Made by a program: the position numbers and the translations under genes. Source: Streptomyces sp. Ag109_O5-1 (GTDB lineage Bacteria; Actinomycetota; Actinomycetes; Streptomycetales; Streptomycetaceae). Taken from it: a stretch of 64,000 nt of DNA. The notes beneath the pieces were generated by a model. It was not told the DNA's origin. It saw only the letters and a program-made list of their open reading frames with translations, and did not search any database. Below are positions 42,677 through 50,554 of the stretch, piece by piece. The first letter of the stretch is position 1, and each line of letters opens with the position of its first letter. The DNA lies in the NCBI RefSeq assembly GCF_003814875.1, contig NZ_RKQF01000001.1, positions 11,470,001 to 11,534,000 of the forward strand, in the 5' to 3' direction.

Positions 42677-43889
42677 GCATCAGGCAACGTTCGCCCTGTG
42701 ATGATGTGTCGGCTTGCTGTGCGGTGCGGCAGCGGACGGTCAGAATGATCACGTGGCAGAGCGCGTGCGGGTCAGGGAGATTGATGACGACGAGGGCAGG
42801 CGGTTGCTGCGGGTGATCCGCAGGGGCACCGGGTCGGCGGTGACCTGGCGGCGGGCCCAGATGGTGCTGCTGTCCGCGCAGGGCATGTCGGTGGCAAAGA
42901 TCGCGGAGGTGACGTTCACCAGTGCGGACCGGGTGCGCGACGTGATCCACAACTTCAACGCCGACGGCTTCGACTCCCTCTACCCCAAGTACAAGGGCGG
43001 CCGGCCGAGGACCTTCACCCTGCCGGAACGGCGGGAGATCAAGAAGATCGCCAAGTCCAGGCCGGCCGAGCACGGCCTGCCGTTCTCGACCTGGAGCCTG
43101 GCCAAGCTGGCCGACTTCCTGGTCGCCGAGGGGGTGGTCGACGACATCAGCCACGAGGGCCTGCGCATCCTGCTCCGCGAGGAAGGCGTCACCTTTCAAC
43201 GCATAAAGACCTGGAAAGCCTCGCGAGACCCCGAATACGCGGCCAAGAAGGCCCGCGTCGAAGACCTCTACGCGATCGCCGACGGCGAGGTCATACCCGA
43301 GGACGGCGAGCCTGAAGTCGTCTTCTGCGTGGACGAGTTCGGGCCGCTCAACCTCCAGCCCCACCCTGGCAGGCAGTGGACCGAACGCGGCGGCAGGCAC
43401 AAGAACCAGTTGCGCCAGCCCAGGCCGAGACGGCGGGCGACCTACACCCGCCCGCACGGGGTGAGGCACCTGTTCGCCGCCTACGACCTGGGCAAAGACC
43501 AGCTCTACGGCCACATCAAGAAGACCAAGAACCGCTCGAAATTCCTGGAGTTCTGCCGTTACCTGCGCTCGCTGCACCCGGTCGGGAAGCGCATCGCGAT
43601 CGTGTGCGACAACTACTCCCCGCACCTGACGGCGAAGCGGTGCCAGCGGGTCGGGACCTGGGCGGCGGTCAACAACGTGGAGATCGCCTACACCCCGACC
43701 AACAGCTCCTGGCTCAACCGCATCGAGGCCCAGTTCACCGCCCTGCGCTACTTCACCCTCGACGGCACCGACCACGCAAGCCACAAAGAGCAAGGCAGCA
43801 TGATCCGCCGCTACATCATCTGGCGGAACAAGCACGCCGCCGACGAACGCCTCCGCGAGGTCCTGAACAGGGCGAACGTTGCCTGATGC
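42677..43889 (+). mobile_element. IS630 family insertion sequence, about 1.2 kb
   Basis: Perfect 23-bp inverted repeats, GCATCAGGCAACGTTCGCCC plus TGT, at 42677-42699 and 43867-43889. The stop of the transposase lies in the right repeat. A few more bases (TAGTGCC before the left repeat) resemble the longer end seen at 44660-44683. CTAG stands near both borders. Confidence 0.85.
42753..43886 (+). CDS. IS630 family transposase, full length
   Basis: 377 residues from GTG 42753. HTH (GTGSAVTWRRAQMVLLSAQG, SVAKIAEVTFTSADRVRDVI), second HTH (STWSLAKLADFLVAEGVVDD) and the DDE core: VVFCVDEFGPLNLQPHPGRQ, IAIVCDNYSPHLTAKRCQRV and AYTPTNSSWLNRIEAQFTAL, giving Asp, Asp, Glu with normal spacing. The C-terminus RRYIIWRNKHAADERLREVL is shared with the MITE-like element at 44521. 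Same subfamily as the gene at 37204. Confidence 0.9.
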   Translation: MAERVRVREIDDDEGRRLLRVIRRGTGSAVTWRRAQMVLLSAQGMSVAKIAEVTFTSADRVRDVIHNFNADGFDSLYPKYKGGRPRTFTLPERREIKKIAKSRPAEHGLPFSTWSLAKLADFLVAEGVVDDISHEGLRILLREEGVTFQRIKTWKASRDPEYAAKKARVEDLYAIADGEVIPEDGEPEVVFCVDEFGPLNLQPHPGRQWTERGGRHKNQLRQPRPRRRATYTRPHGVRHLFAAYDLGKDQLYGHIKKTKNRSKFLEFCRYLRSLHPVGKRIAIVCDNYSPHLTAKRCQRVGTWAAVNNVEIAYTPTNSSWLNRIEAQFTALRYFTLDGTDHASHKEQGSMIRRYIIWRNKHAADERLREVLNRANVA

Positions 43890-44428
43890 TAGGAATGGTC
43901 GGGGGCGTCGAGGGAGTGTTCTTTGAGGAAAGCGCCCGCATGGGCTGCTGCTTCTTCCGCGGTCGCGTGGCGCGTCCCATCGGTGACCGCGGCGGATGCT
44001 CCATCAGCGCCCACGCCTGTCCAACTCCAGTCACCGGAAGACACCTGCACCAGTTCGGCAGTCCCTCCGAAAAGCGCAAGCGTGTTCCTTCTTGCTGTCG
44101 CGGGCGCTGAGCGGCTGACGGCGTCGGGCCATTTCTTACGGGCGCCCTGCCGGGTGATGCCCCAGACAGCCCCCATCTGCTCGTAACTGGCGCCGTAGGA
44201 TCCAGCGGTTGCTGCCGCGCGCGCGGTCAACTGCCTGACCTCAGCATCCATCACCTTCCAAGCGGCCAGGACGGACAGTGTCACTTCGATGGGATCCGCT
44301 TCCCACATGCGGTCCGCGGGCAGCCCGGTCTGTCGGGAGCGAATCGCCGAGGCCAGCGGATTCAAGGCGTCGTACAGCGCCTTGTCGAGCTCTGCCTGCT
44401 CTTCCGGGGTGATCTCAAAGGCCATCAT
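43889..44428 (-). CDS. Hypothetical DNA-binding-like protein
   Basis: 179 residues from ATG 44428 (or 44425). After an acidic N-terminus (EITPEEQAELDKALYDALNP) there is a helical region (VTLSVLAAWKVMDAEVRQLT) and a probable HTH, SYEQMGAVWGITRQGARKKW. The C-terminus (HATAEEAAAHAGAFLKEHSL) is short and acidic. TATAGT lies about ten bases before the start with no ribosome site, so the mRNA is probably leaderless. The stop codon touches the IS630 right repeat, so the C-terminus may have been altered. Partner genes absent. Confidence 0.62.
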   Translation of the reverse strand: MMAFEITPEEQAELDKALYDALNPLASAIRSRQTGLPADRMWEADPIEVTLSVLAAWKVMDAEVRQLTARAAATAGSYGASYEQMGAVWGITRQGARKKWPDAVSRSAPATARRNTLALFGGTAELVQVSSGDWSWTGVGADGASAAVTDGTRHATAEEAAAHAGAFLKEHSLDAPDHS

Positions 44429-44433
44429 GCGAC

Positions 44434-44443
44434 AACTATAGTT
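44434..44443 (-). promoter_or_regulatory. Probable -10 region in a small palindrome
   Basis: AACTATAGTT is perfectly symmetric; on the minus strand TATAGT ends about eight bases before the ATG at 44428, fitting a -10 box of a leaderless transcript. Symmetry could also serve self-binding by the encoded HTH protein. Confidence 0.4.
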
Positions 44444-44520
44444 CCCGAATCGGTGCATGGAAACCAAAGTTTACGCACTGTCTCGCTCGCGGCCCGGCGC
44501 ATCGGCGAGACAGGCCCTCC

Positions 44521-44683
44521 AGTGCTGCGCCAGGCGTCGTTCGCCCTGGCGACGACTTGGCGGAGGCGTTCGTCGGCGGCGTGCTTGTTTCGCCAGATGA
44601 TGTAGCGGCGGATCTTGCTGCCCTGTTCCTGGTGGTGGACCAGGTCGGCATCATTGAGGGCGAACGTTGCTTGATGCGGCACT
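44521..44683 (-). mobile_element. MITE-like 163-bp derivative of an IS630 element
   Basis: Ends are AGTGCTGCGCCAGGCGTCGT (44521 on) and the inverted AGTGCCGCATCAAGCAACGT (ending 44683), both close to the terminal repeat of the IS630 at 42677. Between them only the last ~45 codons of a related transposase remain (KIRRYIIWRNKHAADERLRQ, VVARANDAW). So the start of the element has been joined to its end by a large internal deletion. Such units can be moved in trans by the nearby full copy. The 220 bp to its right (44684-44906) hold no gene. Confidence 0.75.
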
Positions 44684-44906
44684 AGTTCGCAGCGCCCTGC
44701 CGGACGATCAGCCTCGGCCGTCCCGCAGCGCCAGGTGTCCGATGCGCGCGTCGGGGCAGCCCATTGAGGGTCAACCGACATCCTATCGCTGTGCGTTCGG
44801 CCCGAGGACGCGTTGTCGGTCCGGGACCGTATGACCGTACGCGCGGATCGGTCGGTCATACGGGCTCCGGACCAAGGCCGAGACGCAGGCCCAAAACCCG
44901 TGGCGC

Positions 44907-45647
44907 TCAGCCGAAGTAGCCGCCCACAGGGCCCCGGACAGCTTGGGCGACGAGTTCCTTGACCTGGTCGGCGGAGACCGGCTCACCCGGGGCGTCCTGG
45001 AACCACCGCTGCCACTCCGGCTCGCCCATCCGCGCCGCGGGGCTCGGCCCCTGGTACGGCTGGACGTAGACGGGGGTGCGGGGCTCGCAGCGCCAGGAGT
45101 CGGCGAGGGTGCCGATGTCCACGGCGTCGTAACCGAGGACGTCCATCAGGCGGATGATCTCGGCCTTGGCGGCCGGGTCGTCGCCGGCGATGGGCAGGGC
45201 GCTGCGGTCCGGGGCGCCGGCGGGACGGGCCCGGGTGTACAGGCGGATCCAGTCCATGTTGTGGAGCGCCTTGACGACACGGGAGTTCGCCAGGTGTCGC
45301 TGGAGCAGCTCACTCGAGGTGATCTCGCGGCTGTCCAGTTCGGCGATGCGGCCGTCGCGATGCGGGTAGTAGTTCATGGTGTCGATCACGATCTTCCCGG
45401 CGAGAGCGTTGGCGGGAATCCTGTCGTAGACACCCAGGGGGACGGTCGCCACCACCACGTCGCCCGCCTTCGCCGCCTCTTCCGGAGTGGCCGCGCGGGC
45501 GTGGTCACCGAGTTCGGCGACAAGGTCGGCGAGGGTCTCGGGGCCGCGCGAGTTGCTCATGACCACGTTGAGGCCGGCGGCGACGGCGAGGCGCGCGAGC
45601 GAGCCGCCGATCATGCCGCTTCCGATGAAGCCGATGGTCTGGGTCAC
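44907..45647 (-). CDS. NADPH-dependent F420 reductase-like protein
   Basis: 246 residues from GTG 45647, with GGAGG nine bases ahead. Rossmann motif IGFIGSGMIGGSLARLAVAA, then VVMSNSRGPETL where NSRGP marks the NADP-phosphate loop of the Fno-like group; AGDVVVATVPLGVYDRIPAN and GKIVIDTMNYYPHRDGRIAE follow. The C-terminal domain is SDH/ketopantoate-reductase-like. F420 as partner is likely from family but not provable. Last gene of a four-gene minus-strand run beginning at 48254 (gaps 55, 36 and 119 bp). Confidence 0.8.
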   Translation of the reverse strand: MTQTIGFIGSGMIGGSLARLAVAAGLNVVMSNSRGPETLADLVAELGDHARAATPEEAAKAGDVVVATVPLGVYDRIPANALAGKIVIDTMNYYPHRDGRIAELDSREITSSELLQRHLANSRVVKALHNMDWIRLYTRARPAGAPDRSALPIAGDDPAAKAEIIRLMDVLGYDAVDIGTLADSWRCEPRTPVYVQPYQGPSPAARMGEPEWQRWFQDAPGEPVSADQVKELVAQAVRGPVGGYFG

Positions 45648-45702
45648 AGTGTCAAACCTCCATTTATGTGCGCCCGAACGGCGCGTTGCCTGACTGCGGT
45701 GC

Positions 45703-46680
45703 TCAGTGACCGTGACGGTTGAGCTGGGCGTGGAGCAGGTTGGGATCGGTGGTGGTGGCGTAGGCGGCGCTGGGGACGTAGACGTGCGGGCCACGCACCG
45801 CTACGGAAGTGGGGTTCTGCAGGCCGTCGGAGGCGTTCAGGGCGGTGGTGTTCTTGCCGTCGTCCGTGATGCGCACGACCTTGTTGGGCTTGTTGAGGGC
45901 GGCGAGGATTTCGTTGCCGCGGCCGGTGAAGGCGAAGTCGTCGATGCCCTGTAGCCCGGTGGCCTTGACGGCCGGCTTTCCCGCGCGGTGGTCGCTGCGG
46001 ATGGGGATGCGCACCACGGTGCCCTGGTCGAGGTTGGTCACCCACAGGGCGCCATCGTGGACGCGTGCGCCGTTGGCTCCCAGGAATCCGCGCGGGGCGA
46101 GTTCTCGTGCGGTGGACCAGGTCGTCGGGCGACCGCCGTGTGCGGGCACGGACCATACCCGGCCGAGCACCGAGTCCGTGATGTAGAAGGTGTTCGAGCG
46201 GGGGTCGAAGGCCAGTCCGTTGGGCAGGCTGTCGGCCGGGAGGGCCGCGATGCGTTCCGGTGCCTGGTGCCCCGGCTTCAGGCGCCAGAGCCCGGTCAGT
46301 TCCTTGGTGCCGGTGGCGTACAGGGCGTAGAGCGTGCCGTCGGGGGTGCGGGCGAGACCGGTGGCCAGGGCGAAGCCGAGCACGGGCGTGTGGACGCCGT
46401 TGTCGGAGGGTGCCGGGAGGGTGGCGAGGATGTGCGTCGTGCCGTTGCGGTCGACGCGCGCCACCTGGTGAGCGCCTGCGAAGGTCACGTCCACGGAGCC
46501 GTTCGGCTCGATGAGGGCGTTCTCCGGGCTCTGTCCCTTGGCCAGGTCGAAGTGGGCGACGATGTGGGCACGGGACACCGGCTCAGTGGCAGCCTGCGCG
46601 TCCGTCGCGGTGGCGACCGTCCCGAGCGTCAGACTTGCCGCGGCCCCGGCAAGAACGGCACGCGTGATTCTGTTCTTCAT
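45703..46680 (-). CDS. Secreted SMP-30/gluconolactonase-like beta-propeller
   Basis: 325 residues. Signal peptide KNRITRAVLAGAAASLTLGT with cleavage after DAQA. Repeated propeller blades: GFALATGLARTPDGTLYALY, PADSLPNGLAFDPRSNTFYI, LGANGARVHDGALWVTNLDQ, GIDDFAFTGRGNEILAALNK. The pattern LPNGLAFD with later N and D residues fits the metal site of SMP-30-like lactonases. Probably an extracellular or membrane-side lactonase or binding protein; substrate unknown. It lies between the hydrolase and the F420-reductase-like gene in the same operon. Confidence 0.75.
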   Translation of the reverse strand: MKNRITRAVLAGAAASLTLGTVATATDAQAATEPVSRAHIVAHFDLAKGQSPENALIEPNGSVDVTFAGAHQVARVDRNGTTHILATLPAPSDNGVHTPVLGFALATGLARTPDGTLYALYATGTKELTGLWRLKPGHQAPERIAALPADSLPNGLAFDPRSNTFYITDSVLGRVWSVPAHGGRPTTWSTARELAPRGFLGANGARVHDGALWVTNLDQGTVVRIPIRSDHRAGKPAVKATGLQGIDDFAFTGRGNEILAALNKPNKVVRITDDGKNTTALNASDGLQNPTSVAVRGPHVYVPSAAYATTTDPNLLHAQLNRHGH

Positions 46681-46716
46681 GATTGTTCCTGGGGGAGAAG
46701 GAGGGGAGGGGGCGGG

Positions 46717-47475
46717 TCACAGGTTCCGGCCGAGCAGGTCCAGCAGGCTGGTCCAGTGGCGTTCGGTGGCTTCGGCGTCGTACGCCTCGGTGTCGGCCAT
46801 GCTGTAGCCGTGTTCGGCGCCGGTGTAGACCTCGGCCCGGTGGCGGACGCCGGCGTCGGAGAGGGCCTTGTCGAGGCGCTCGATCTGCTCGGGCGGCATC
46901 GAGTGGTCCCGGTCGGCGTGACCGAAGTACAGCTCCGCGGTGATCCGGTCGGCGAGCAGATGGGGGCTTTCGGGGTCGTTGTCGTCGGCCAGCCCACCGC
47001 CGTGGAACCCGGCCGCGGCCGCGACCTTCTCCGGATGGCTCGCGGCGGTGAGCAGGGCCAGGCGGGCGCCCATGCAGTAGCCGGTGATGCCGACCGGGCC
47101 CGGGGCAACCTCCGGACGGCCCGCCAGCCATGCCAGATAGCTGTCGGCGTCGCGCGCCACCGCGTCCGCGGTCAGCTCGCCCATGATCGGGAAGATCTGC
47201 TCGAACAGTGCGGGACGGTCGTCCGAGGCGATGAAGCCGGGCAGCGGCACGACCGGGGCGCGCCCGTGACGGTAGAAGACGTTGGGAACCAGAACCGTGT
47301 AACCGGCCCCAGCGAGGCGGTCGGCCATGTTCTGCAGCTGGGGACGCAGTCCGAAAGCGTCCATGTAGAGCAGTACGGCCGGGTGTTGGGCATTATCGTC
47401 GGGGTGGGCCAGGTAGGCGTCGGCCGTGCCGTTCTGGGTGGGGATGTCGACTTCTGTTCCGCGTACGGCGGTCAT
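46717..47475 (-). CDS. Dienelactone hydrolase family protein
   Basis: 252 residues. The cysteine triad of dienelactone hydrolases is complete: Cys134 in GITGYCMGARLALL, Asp188 in GHADRDHSMP and His222 in YTGAEHGYSM. Further family landmarks are AVLLYMDAFGLRPQLQNMAD and VLVPNVFYRHG. It hydrolyses a lactone or ester in the cytoplasm; the classical substrate is dienelactone, but this may differ. Second gene of the operon headed by the SDR at 48254. Confidence 0.86.
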   Translation of the reverse strand: MTAVRGTEVDIPTQNGTADAYLAHPDDNAQHPAVLLYMDAFGLRPQLQNMADRLAGAGYTVLVPNVFYRHGRAPVVPLPGFIASDDRPALFEQIFPIMGELTADAVARDADSYLAWLAGRPEVAPGPVGITGYCMGARLALLTAASHPEKVAAAAGFHGGGLADDNDPESPHLLADRITAELYFGHADRDHSMPPEQIERLDKALSDAGVRHRAEVYTGAEHGYSMADTEAYDAEATERHWTSLLDLLGRNL

Positions 47476-47594
47476 GGGTGTTCCTTGCTGAATTCGGGGT
47501 GGTGTTCGCCATGGGTCATAGGAGCCTGCCGTGTTGAGGGCTGCCGGACCGGAAGTGTTGGTGGCGCAGCGCGGGCCCCAAGGGCGGTGTGTGA

Positions 47595-48254
47595 TCAGGC
47601 GTAGAGAAGTTCCGCCTGCCACCAGCCCTGTGGCTGGTGGTGGAGGTCGAGGTAGGCGGCGGCCAGGGCTTCGGGGGTGAAGCGCGGGTCGCCACCGCCG
47701 ATGTAGCCGGCCACGGTCACGGTGGTCACGTGCACATCGGTGCCTCGCTGCTGCTTGTAGAAAGACTGGACGTAGGCCCGCAGCGCCGCCTTGCCCACCG
47801 ACAACGAGCTGTAGTCCGGCGAGGGGTCGAGGGCGAGACCGCCGCCGGTGAACAGCAGGCTCCCCTGGCCGTCCGGCAGGAGCGGGAGGACCGTCCGAGC
47901 CGCGACCATGGCCCCGGTGACGTTCACCGCGAGGGCGCGGGCGAAGTCCTGCGGCTCCAGCCCGGTGGGCTTGTCGGGAGACAGCAGGGCCGCGTTGTAC
48001 ACGAGCACCTCCGGTGCCCTCAGCTCGTCGGCGGCCCTGACGAGCGCCGCTTGCAGAGCCTCGGGGTCGGCAGCGTCCACCTGGTAGGCGCTCGCCGTAT
48101 GGCCTTCGGACACCAGGCCGGACGCGTACTCCTCCAGGCGCTCGGCGCCACGGCCGAACAGCACCACCGGATTGCCGTCCCGGGCGAAGGCGTGGGCGAC
48201 GGCCAGACCGAGGCCGGGGCCCACACCGACGATGAGCGCGGATCCCTTGCTCAT
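47595..48254 (-). CDS. Short-chain dehydrogenase/reductase
   Basis: 219 residues; GGAGG is seven bases before the ATG. Classical SDR start SALIVGVGPGLGLAVAHAFA (GxGxGLG), NVT in VNVTGAMVAARTVLPLLPDG, and the catalytic region SSLSVGKAALRAYVQSF, where Tyr of the usual YxxxK is Ser or shifted (YSSLSVGKAA has Tyr three residues earlier), so catalysis may be atypical. It heads a four-gene operon and is divergent from the MmyB-type regulator at 48461 across the shared promoter element. Confidence 0.82.
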   Translation of the reverse strand: MSKGSALIVGVGPGLGLAVAHAFARDGNPVVLFGRGAERLEEYASGLVSEGHTASAYQVDAADPEALQAALVRAADELRAPEVLVYNAALLSPDKPTGLEPQDFARALAVNVTGAMVAARTVLPLLPDGQGSLLFTGGGLALDPSPDYSSLSVGKAALRAYVQSFYKQQRGTDVHVTTVTVAGYIGGGDPRFTPEALAAAYLDLHHQPQGWWQAELLYA

Positions 48255-48388
48255 GAAAGTTCCTCCAGCTGCCGAGTGTTCCTGCGGCCCCGGCGACAGC
48301 GCGGCGACCGGACGTCCTGCCTGCGGCGAGTGGACGATCCCGGCCGTGGCCGGGGCAGCGACTCCATGCAACCTTTCGGGCGGAGGAT

Positions 48389-48420
48389 GAGGGAGAGCCT
48401 GATGACCCGGGTACTGGCAG
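48389..48420 (+). promoter_or_regulatory. Conserved MmyB-regulator promoter element, copy A
   Basis: 32 bp starting GAGGGAGAGCCTGATGACCC and ending GGTACTGGCAG, 40 bp before the regulator ATG at 48461. Conservation with copies at 50324, 52547 and 54290 extends left to TTGCATGGA (minus strand, about 48362-48370) and right to CCTAGCCTCGGAGC just before the ATG. TAGCCT there is a likely -10 for a leaderless mRNA. Lies between divergent SDR operon and regulator. Confidence 0.75.
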
Positions 48421-48460
48421 GCCCTCCCAGGTCCGGCTCACCCGGACCTAGCCTCGGAGC

Positions 48461-49339
48461 ATGGACAGGCACATACAGATCCGCGAATTCCTGACGTCTC
48501 GGAGAGCGAAGATCACCCCGGAGCAGGCGGGGCTGCCCGCGTTCGGCGGTGACGCACGCCGCGTCCCCGGACTGCGCCGCGAAGAGGTCGCGCTGCTGAC
48601 CGGGATCAGCGTCGAGTACTACACCCGCCTGGAACGCGGCAACGCCCGCGGTGTCTCGGACAGCGTTATGGACAACCTCGCCCGCGCCCTGCGACTCGAC
48701 GAGGCCGAGCGCACACATCTGTTCGACCTGGTCCGTGCGGAGAACGCGGACACCCGCCCCCGCCGGGCCGGCAAGCAGCAGATCCGTCCTGCCGTCCAGC
48801 GCATCCTGGACGCCATGGCCGTTCCGGCCTTCGTCCGCAACGCGCGCCATGACACCCTGGCCGCCAACCAGCTCGGCCGCGCCCTGTTCTCGCCGATCAT
48901 GCTCGGTCAGGCCCTGCCCGTGAACAACGCCCGGTTCATCCTCCTGGACCCGCGCGCGGTCGACCTTTTCCCCGACTGGGAGGACGTCGCGGGTGACACC
49001 GTCACCACACTCCGTTGGGCAGCGGGCCGCAACCCCTACGACAAGGGGCTGACCGACCTGGTGGGCGAGCTGTCCACGCGCAGCGCGTTCTTCCGTACCC
49101 GCTGGGCGACGCACAACGTGCGCATCCAGTGCAAGGGCGTCAAGGCGTTCCACCACGCGGCCGTGGGCGAGCTGGCACTCTCCTACGAGTCGATGACCGT
49201 TGACGCCGATGCCGGGCTGACCCTGGTCGCCTACAGTGCCGAGCCCGCATCACCTTCCGAGGACGGTCTGCGACTGCTGGCCAGCTGGGCGGCCACCGTC
49301 GAGGTCGAAGCGGGCATGCGGCAGTCGTCGGCCATCTGA
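48461..49339 (+). CDS. XRE regulator with MmyB-like ligand domain, paralogue 1
   Basis: 292 residues. N-terminal XRE HTH: REFLTSRRAKITPEQAGLPA, RVPGLRREEVALLTGISVEY, YTRLERGNARGVSDSVMDNL. The C-terminal MmyB-like domain (PAS-like fold) follows: PAVQRILDAMAVPAFVRNAR, DTLAANQLGRALFSPIM, LVGELSTRSAFFRTRWATHN, LALSYESMTVDADAGLTLVA. It probably binds a small hydrophobic molecule and controls the divergent SDR operon and itself through the shared element. Paralogous to the genes at 49407 and 51607. Confidence 0.9.
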   Translation: MDRHIQIREFLTSRRAKITPEQAGLPAFGGDARRVPGLRREEVALLTGISVEYYTRLERGNARGVSDSVMDNLARALRLDEAERTHLFDLVRAENADTRPRRAGKQQIRPAVQRILDAMAVPAFVRNARHDTLAANQLGRALFSPIMLGQALPVNNARFILLDPRAVDLFPDWEDVAGDTVTTLRWAAGRNPYDKGLTDLVGELSTRSAFFRTRWATHNVRIQCKGVKAFHHAAVGELALSYESMTVDADAGLTLVAYSAEPASPSEDGLRLLASWAATVEVEAGMRQSSAI

Positions 49340-49406
49340 ATCCCCAGACCGCGGACGCAGTTCGCCGGGCTCGTGCTGTTGACCGGTCCTGCCGAGCGTG
49401 CGGGTG

Positions 49407-50285
49407 TCAGCCGGTGGAAGCCTGTCGGCTCTGCTCATGGTCGACCGTGGTGGCCCACTCGGCCAGCCGGCGCAGTGCTTTCTCCGACGGGGAGTCGGGC
49501 TCGGCGCTGTAGACGGTGAGGATCAGCCCGGCGTCCGAGTCGATGGTCATCGACTCGTAGGACAGGGTGAGGTCGCCGACGAGAGGGTGGCGGATGGTTT
49601 TCACGCCACCGCGGTGGATGCGTACGTTGTGGTCGGCCCAGCAGGTGCGGAACAGCTCACTCCGGGCGGACAACTCGTCAACCAGGTCGGCCAGCGCTTT
49701 GTCCTGCGGGTTACGGCCCACCTGCCAGCGCAGGGCCGCGATGGTGTCGTGCGCGATGGTCTCCCAGTCGGGGAAGAAATCGACCGCGCGCGGGTCCAGG
49801 AGGACGAACCGCGCGTTGTTCACCGGGAGTGTCCGGCCGAGCAGGAACGGTGAGAAAAGGGCGAGGCCGAGCTGGTTGGCGGCCAGGGTGTCGAAACGAG
49901 GGGTACGGACATACGCGGGAAGGCCGACCATGGAGTGGAGGATGCGCAGGACGGCAGGTGGAATGTGCGGCGCCTCCGCCTCGCTCCGTGGAACCGTGCC
50001 GTCCACGGAGCGCACCAGGTCGAACAGATGGGTTCGTTCGGCCTCGTTGAGCTGGAGCGCACGGGCGAGGTTGTCCAGGACTCCGTCGGAGACACCGCGG
50101 GCGTTGCCCCGCTCCAAACGGGTGTAGTAGTCGACGCTGACCCCGGCCAGAGAGGCGACCTCCTCGCGGCGCAGTCCGGGAACGCGCCGCGCGTCACCGC
50201 CGTAGGCGGGCAGTCCTGCCTGCTCCGGAGTGATCTTGGCCCTTCGGGAGCTCAGGAAGTCGCTGATTTCTTGGCGCCTGTCCAT
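49407..50285 (-). CDS. XRE regulator with MmyB-like ligand domain, paralogue 2
   Basis: 292 residues, same architecture: REEVASLAGVSVDYYTRLER in the HTH, then VLRILHSMVGLPAYVRTPRF, DTLAANQLGLALFSPFLLGR, LVDELSARSELFRTCWADHN and LTLSYESMTIDSDAGLILTV. Close paralogue of the flanking copies, so the locus grew by duplication. Divergent from the aldo/keto reductase at 50555, with promoter element copy B 39 bp ahead of its start. It converges with paralogue 1. Ligand unknown. Confidence 0.9.
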   Translation of the reverse strand: MDRRQEISDFLSSRRAKITPEQAGLPAYGGDARRVPGLRREEVASLAGVSVDYYTRLERGNARGVSDGVLDNLARALQLNEAERTHLFDLVRSVDGTVPRSEAEAPHIPPAVLRILHSMVGLPAYVRTPRFDTLAANQLGLALFSPFLLGRTLPVNNARFVLLDPRAVDFFPDWETIAHDTIAALRWQVGRNPQDKALADLVDELSARSELFRTCWADHNVRIHRGGVKTIRHPLVGDLTLSYESMTIDSDAGLILTVYSAEPDSPSEKALRRLAEWATTVDHEQSRQASTG

Positions 50286-50323
50286 GTTCCGAGGTTATGC
50301 CCGCCCCTGCGCGCTGGGGGGAA

Positions 50324-50355
50324 CTGCCAGTACCTGGGTTCTCAGGGTCTCCCTC
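50324..50355 (-). promoter_or_regulatory. Conserved MmyB-regulator promoter element, copy B
   Basis: Minus-strand match GAGGGAGACCCTGAGAACCC through GGTACTGGCAG, 39 bp before the regulator start at 50285, four or five bases different from copy A. Conserved outer pieces: TTGCATGGATCGTG at about 50373-50386 on the plus strand, and ATAACCTCGGAAC before the regulator ATG. Lies 200 bp from the aldo/keto reductase start. Confidence 0.75.
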
Positions 50356-50554
50356 GTCCGCCGCGTGAAGGGTTGCATGGATCGTGTCCGACGGCTCGGG
50401 GCGCCTTGACCGGTGACACGCGAACCACGTTCGGCCAGAACCGGTGCCCGGCCCGCCCGGCTGCGTCGCCCCCACACAGCTTCGTGGTCACCCGCGCCCT
50501 CCATGTGACGAGTGGCTGGGCGTCCACAGATTCGGCAGAGAGGATGAGAACGGT

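Noticed and set aside
48429..48449. AGGTCCGG/CCGGACCT dyad ahead of paralogue 1 as the main operator
   Set aside because: It is a good dyad, but it is absent from copies B and C, whereas the 32-bp element is common to all; at most it is specific to copy A.
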